Shown in pieces: positions 1-5,973 of a stretch of 5,973 nucleotides of DNA; within the stretch, counting starts at the first letter, position 1; each line of letters begins with the position of its first letter. The stretch lies in contig JAKEHD010000034.1 in NCBI GenBank assembly GCA_022615215.1, positions 1-5,973 on the forward strand, read 5' to 3'. Source of the DNA: Blastocatellia bacterium (GTDB lineage Bacteria; Acidobacteriota; Blastocatellia; UBA7656). Below the pieces are notes generated by a model. It saw only the letters and a list, made by a program, of their open reading frames with translations, made no database searches and was not told the origin of the DNA. The translations under genes were made by a program, and so were the position numbers.

Positions 1-8
1 AGATTACA

Positions 9-45
9 GTGGAAGGCAGGGCCTTCTACAAAAGATTTCTTTCTT
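9..45 (+). terminator. Terminator-like hairpin with T-rich tail
   Basis: Bases 9-17 (GTGGAAGGC) pair with 21-29 (GCCTTCTAC) as a nine-pair stem with one G-U pair and a three-base AGG loop. An A-rich stretch follows, then the T-rich tract TTTCTTTCTT (36-45). This could be the intrinsic terminator of a gene lying left of the window. The T tract is interrupted and starts six bases after the stem, so efficiency is doubtful. Confidence 0.35.
31..45 (+). repeat. Single copy of the 15-bp core of the right-edge array
   Basis: AAAGATTTCTTTCTT is identical over 15 bases to the core of the 17-bp unit repeated at 5884-5973. The two bases on its left differ from the array unit (CA instead of AT), and no second copy follows. 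It lies directly after the hairpin at 9-29. It may be a solitary copy of a dispersed repeat or the remnant of an array. Confidence 0.7.
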
Positions 46-86
46 GATTTCTCAGATATTCTCAAAGGGTATTACTCTATCGTGCT

Positions 87-130
87 ATCTGTGTAATCTG
101 TGGTTGATCCTCCGACCACTGACCACGGAC
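87..130 (+). repeat. Short intergenic tandem repeats (9-bp and 7-bp periods)
   Basis: ATCTGTG occurs at 87-93 and again at 96-102 (period 9). A heptad follows: GACCACT (114-120), GACCACG (121-127), GAC (128-130). The heptad resembles the GACCGAC heptad found inside the kinase gene at 877-896. Such degenerate short tandem runs are typical of spacer DNA rather than coding DNA. No function is inferred. Confidence 0.5.
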
Positions 131-195
131 GGAAGCGTACATAGGAGCGGCTACGCGATTACGCGACCACGCTCCGCTGCCGGACCAAAAACAGA

Positions 196-223
196 TTGCA
201 ATATCTGCTCATTCATATATAAT
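196..223 (+). promoter_or_regulatory. Sigma70-type promoter candidate for the kinase gene
   Basis: A perfect TATAAT lies at 218-223. TTGCAA (196-201), 16 bases upstream, matches the -35 consensus at four of six positions. Transcription would begin near base 230, giving a leader of about 100 bases that contains the hairpin at 285-326. This was judged by eye, and AT-rich spacer can produce such matches by chance. Confidence 0.4.
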
Positions 224-284
224 CACTTCTGCCGAGGCAGCCATCCGCCATTCAATCTGATTCACTCTTCAGGTTCCTTTGGTG

Positions 285-326
285 ACGAGCCAGTTTATTC
301 TTTCCGCTTCGCGCGGCTCGTTTTTT
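285..326 (+). terminator. Hairpin plus T6 just before the kinase start codon
   Basis: ACGAGCC (285-291) is the exact reverse complement of GGCTCGT (315-321), giving a seven-pair GC-rich stem around a 23-base loop. A run of six T (321-326) overlaps the foot of the stem, as in an intrinsic terminator. The run ends four bases before the ATG at 331. It could be a leader attenuator for the kinase, or an upstream gene's terminator with the kinase transcribed from a site very near its ATG. The long loop lowers confidence. Confidence 0.4.
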
Positions 327-330
327 CGCT

Positions 331-4704
<4,374 letters not shown>

Positions 4705-4705
4705 G

Positions 4706-4744
4706 AGCGCAATAAGCAGCAATCAACTCTGTCATTAATGCGCT
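4706..4744 (+). terminator. Weak terminator candidate after the kinase gene
   Basis: AGCGCAATAA (4706-4715), starting one base after the stop codon, pairs with TTAATGCGCT (4735-4744) with one mismatch around a 19-base loop. The downstream sequence is GAGTTTCAT, so only a three-T run follows. It may mark the transcript end or stabilise the 3' end, but it is not a canonical intrinsic terminator. Confidence 0.25.
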
Positions 4745-4771
4745 GAGTTTCATACCTGTTTCGAATCCTTA

Positions 4772-4790
4772 TGTAGCCCTGAAGGCTACA
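4772..4790. repeat. Palindromic element, copy 1 (TGTAGCC...GGCTACA)
   Basis: TGTAGCC (4772-4778) and GGCTACA (4784-4790) form a perfect seven-pair stem with the loop CTGAA. A related element lies 114 bp downstream at 4886-4904. Both start with TATGTAGCCC and end in GCTACA, which suggests a small REP-like family rather than two unrelated hairpins. Confidence 0.5.
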
Positions 4791-4885
4791 CAATCGCCAT
4801 CAGGCCAGGTCGTTCACTTCTTGCCTGATCTCAGATAAATCACAGCCATCTAACGACTTATTCGACCTCATCTCCATCAAGGATA

Positions 4886-4904
4886 TGTAGCCCGTCATGC
4901 TACA
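4886..4904. repeat. Palindromic element, copy 2 (TGTAGC...GCTACA)
   Basis: TGTAGC (4886-4891) and GCTACA (4899-4904) form a six-pair stem with a seven-base loop. The left arm continues TGTAGCCC exactly as in the copy at 4772. The right arm lost one pairing base and the loop sequence differs. This pattern is expected if two palindromes diverged while keeping the outer stem. Confidence 0.45.
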
Positions 4905-5033
4905 GTCGAAGTCGCATACCGTTTCTACCTGACATCAGCCAAACGGTTTTATGTCAATCAGATAGCTCGTCGCCCCTGACGAATCCACTCTCAGGCACGG
5001 TTGTTGATACATGCATTCTGGAAAGCGAGCCAG

Positions 5034-5080
5034 AGTTTATGAAAGGCAGGAATAAACTATTCCATTCTGTAAGCCTTTCA
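5034..5080 (+). promoter_or_regulatory. Mutually exclusive hairpins upstream of the RDD gene
   Basis: Structure A pairs AGTTTAT (5034-5040) with ATAAACT (5052-5058). Structure B pairs TGAAAGGC (5040-5047) with GCCTTTCA (5073-5080) and encloses a small hairpin GGAATA-AAC-TATTCC (5049-5063). A and B share bases 5040 and 5052-5058 and cannot form together. Competing perfect stems in a leader are the hallmark of conformational switches, but no ligand-binding family is recognised and no T run follows. The function is unproven. Confidence 0.35.
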
Positions 5081-5124
5081 GATTTCTCAGGCATCTTTGG
5101 AAACAACCGGGCCTCGAAGATGAT

Positions 5125-5177
5125 CTATCGTTCTCTTTGCGCGACGGCTGCATTCGGCAGCCGACAAATAGCGATAG
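5125..5177 (+). promoter_or_regulatory. Nested three-helix stem-loop in the RDD leader
   Basis: CTATCG (5125-5130) pairs with CGATAG (5172-5177), TTTG (5136-5139) with CAAA (5165-5168), and CGGCTGC (5145-5151) with GCAGCCG (5157-5163) around the loop ATTCG. The three helices stack in order as one elongated, interrupted stem of 53 bases, ending 99 bases before the RDD start codon. It could be a leader structure, a small RNA or a protein-binding site. No T run follows, so it is not a terminator. Confidence 0.35.
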
Positions 5178-5263
5178 CTGTACATACTCTGTGAGGAAGA
5201 TGCAAATTGATCGCAATCAGCCCGAAACCGTTCGGAGCAATACTCGGCAGATTACTTATGAAC

Positions 5264-5268
5264 AGGAG
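5264..5268 (+). promoter_or_regulatory. Ribosome binding site of the RDD gene
   Basis: AGGAG, followed by eight bases and the ATG at 5277, is a well-placed Shine-Dalgarno sequence. It supports that ATG as the start and contrasts with the kinase gene, which has no visible one. Confidence 0.75.
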
Positions 5269-5276
5269 AGCACAGT

Positions 5277-5744
5277 ATGGATGAAAACATTCGACTTTAT
5301 GCGGGATTTTGGCGTCGCTTCGCGGCATACATGATAGACCAGTTCATCATAGCCTGGATCCTGAACGAGTTCTGGGGCAGCTATTTCAATAACGCGCGCG
5401 TCTATTTTCGCTTGTACGAGGAATCCTTCACCGGCGACATCTATCGAGACATGGAAACATTCGCCACCATAGGCATGTGGGCGCTGACGATTCCCCTCGT
5501 GTCGATGTATTACGCGGGCATGGAGAGTTCTCCCCTTCAGGCTACGGTCGGCAAACTCGCCGTCGGAATATATGTGACCGACACTCAAGGGCAAAGGGTC
5601 TCTTTCGCGCGCGCGGCGGGCCGGTTCTTCGCCAAGATACTTTCAGGGATATTACTCGGAGTCGGTTATCTGATGGCGGGCTTCACCGAAAGAAAGCAGG
5701 CGCTTCACGACTCGATGTCCGACTGCCTCGTGTTACGCAAATGA
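5277..5744 (+). CDS. RDD-family integral membrane protein
   Basis: This 155-residue protein begins with the characteristic YAGFWRRFAAYMID (residues 8-21), holding the conserved Arg (R13 or R14) and Asp (D21) of the RDD family. Further family signatures are QATVGKLAVGIYV (88-100), followed by the usual D-G/Q turn and Arg-rich helix (RAAGRFFAK, 112-120), and HDSMSDCLVLR near the C-terminus (144-154). Three hydrophobic segments are visible at about 15-34, 62-80 and 119-136, matching the usual RDD size and layout. The family is poorly characterised; some members have been reported as cation/proton antiporters, and others occur next to signalling genes. The start is fixed by AGGAG eight bases upstream. 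The gene lies 572 bp after the kinase fusion on the same strand. An operon with it is possible but the long structured spacer argues for separate control. Confidence 0.93.
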   Translation: MDENIRLYAGFWRRFAAYMIDQFIIAWILNEFWGSYFNNARVYFRLYEESFTGDIYRDMETFATIGMWALTIPLVSMYYAGMESSPLQATVGKLAVGIYVTDTQGQRVSFARAAGRFFAKILSGILLGVGYLMAGFTERKQALHDSMSDCLVLRK

Positions 5745-5754
5745 TGAGACGCTG

Positions 5755-5785
5755 CCCGGTGGACGGGTAGGGCCGGGAAATTTTT
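5755..5785 (+). terminator. Probable intrinsic terminator of the RDD gene
   Basis: CCCGG (5755-5759) pairs with CCGGG (5773-5777) as a five-pair all-GC stem with a 13-base loop. AAA and five T (5781-5785) follow. An alternative stem, CCCG (5755-5758) with CGGG (5764-5767), competes with it. It sits 10 bases after the stop codon, where a terminator is expected. The stem is short, so confidence is moderate. Confidence 0.45.
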
Positions 5786-5883
5786 ACATCCAACAGGGTC
5801 AGCGGCTCGATGTCGAGAGGATGGCATCGATGAACCGGAACTATACTGCGCGCGGGGTAAAATGAAAGTTTTCCTGGGAGCGC

Positions 5884-5973
5884 ATAAAGATTTCTTTCTT
5901 ATAAAGATTTCTTTCTTATAAAGATTTCTTTCTTATAAAGATTTCTTTCTTATAAAGATTTCTTTCTTATAAA
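5884..5973 (+). repeat. 17-bp tandem repeat array, open at the window edge
   Basis: Five perfect copies of ATAAAGATTTCTTTCTT (5884-5900, 5901-5917, 5918-5934, 5935-5951, 5952-5968) are followed by ATAAA, the start of a sixth. There are no spacers, so it is not a CRISPR array. The unit is AT-rich with an imperfect dyad (AAAGA-TT-TCTTT). A TAA recurs in every frame because 17 is not a multiple of three, so it is not coding. The total copy number is unknown because the array leaves the window. Candidate roles are a minisatellite, iteron-like binding sites, or an assembly artefact at a contig end. Confidence 0.9.

Larger units (their letters stand above)
1..330. other. Upstream non-coding region
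   Basis: No gene is supported here. The only sizeable open frame (44-346) has no recognisable domain and runs into the kinase start in another frame. The stretch contains a hairpin with a T-rich tail (9-45), a 15-bp motif shared with the right-edge array (31-45), short tandem repeats (87-130), a promoter candidate (196-223) and a hairpin with a T run (285-326). The frame of the kinase has a TGA stop at 283-285 and no ATG, GTG or TTG between there and 331. Confidence 0.75.
4705..5276. other. Gene-free spacer rich in inverted repeats
   Basis: No credible gene lies in this 572-bp spacer. It is dense in perfect inverted repeats: 4706-4715 with 4735-4744 (one mismatch), 4772-4778 with 4784-4790, 4799-4805 (ATCAGGC) with 4823-4829, 4886-4891 with 4899-4904, the set at 5034-5080, and the nested stem at 5125-5177. 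The last two may belong to the leader of the RDD gene. I could not identify a convincing promoter. No known riboswitch or structured RNA family is recognised. Confidence 0.7.

Noticed and set aside
5137..5334. 65-codon frame starting at TTG and overlapping the RDD start
   Set aside because: It begins within the nested stem-loop and continues out of frame into the RDD gene. The RDD start has the good Shine-Dalgarno site and family match.
5256..5594. 112-codon minus-strand frame opposite the RDD gene
   Set aside because: It is antisense to a clear family member, and its own sequence shows no family signature.
5884..5973. CRISPR array
   Set aside because: Units are contiguous with no spacers and are only 17 bp; no cas gene is present.

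Overview
The window looks like chromosomal DNA from an Acidobacteriota bacterium, most likely near class Blastocatellia. This rests on the style of the main gene: an N-terminal serine/threonine kinase beginning with an 'IAHYRL...LGSGSMGQVFKAED' signature fused to large sensor modules, a protein type that is very abundant in that phylum. The moderately GC-rich coding DNA and the spacers full of short tandem and inverted repeats fit as well. No database search was possible, so the assignment is an inference.

Layout: (1) Bases 1-330 form a non-coding leader. It holds a terminator-like hairpin at the left edge, one copy of a 15-bp motif that reappears in the array at the right edge, short 9-bp and 7-bp tandem repeats, a sigma70-like promoter candidate, and a second hairpin with a T6 run that ends four bases before the start codon. 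(2) Bases 331-4704 encode one giant 1457-residue protein: Ser/Thr kinase, two membrane helices, a STAND-type P-loop NTPase (nSTAND1-like), a third membrane helix, then 14 WD40 repeats (two seven-bladed propellers). (3) Bases 4705-5276 are a 572-bp spacer with no gene but many perfect inverted repeats, including two mutually exclusive stems. (4) Bases 5277-5744 encode a 155-residue RDD-family membrane protein with a good ribosome binding site. (5) Bases 5745-5883 hold a probable terminator. (6) Bases 5884-5973 are five perfect copies of a 17-bp repeat running off the window edge.

Inferred function: the large protein is probably a membrane-anchored receptor kinase. The WD40 propellers would sense or bind a partner, probably outside the inner membrane. 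The STAND ATPase would act as a nucleotide-controlled oligomerisation switch, and the kinase as output. The RDD protein is on the same strand but 572 bp away, with its own ribosome binding site and possibly its own structured leader. A functional link to the kinase is possible but unproven.

The most unusual signal is inside the kinase gene. The activation segment (DFG to SPE) is about 50 residues longer than usual. The extra DNA is bounded by a perfect 17-bp direct repeat and contains 10-bp and 7-bp tandem repeats, the latter resembling a heptad in the upstream spacer. It looks like repetitive intergenic DNA that entered a coding region and was kept open. The second notable signal is the 17-bp array and its 15-bp counterpart at the opposite end of the window.
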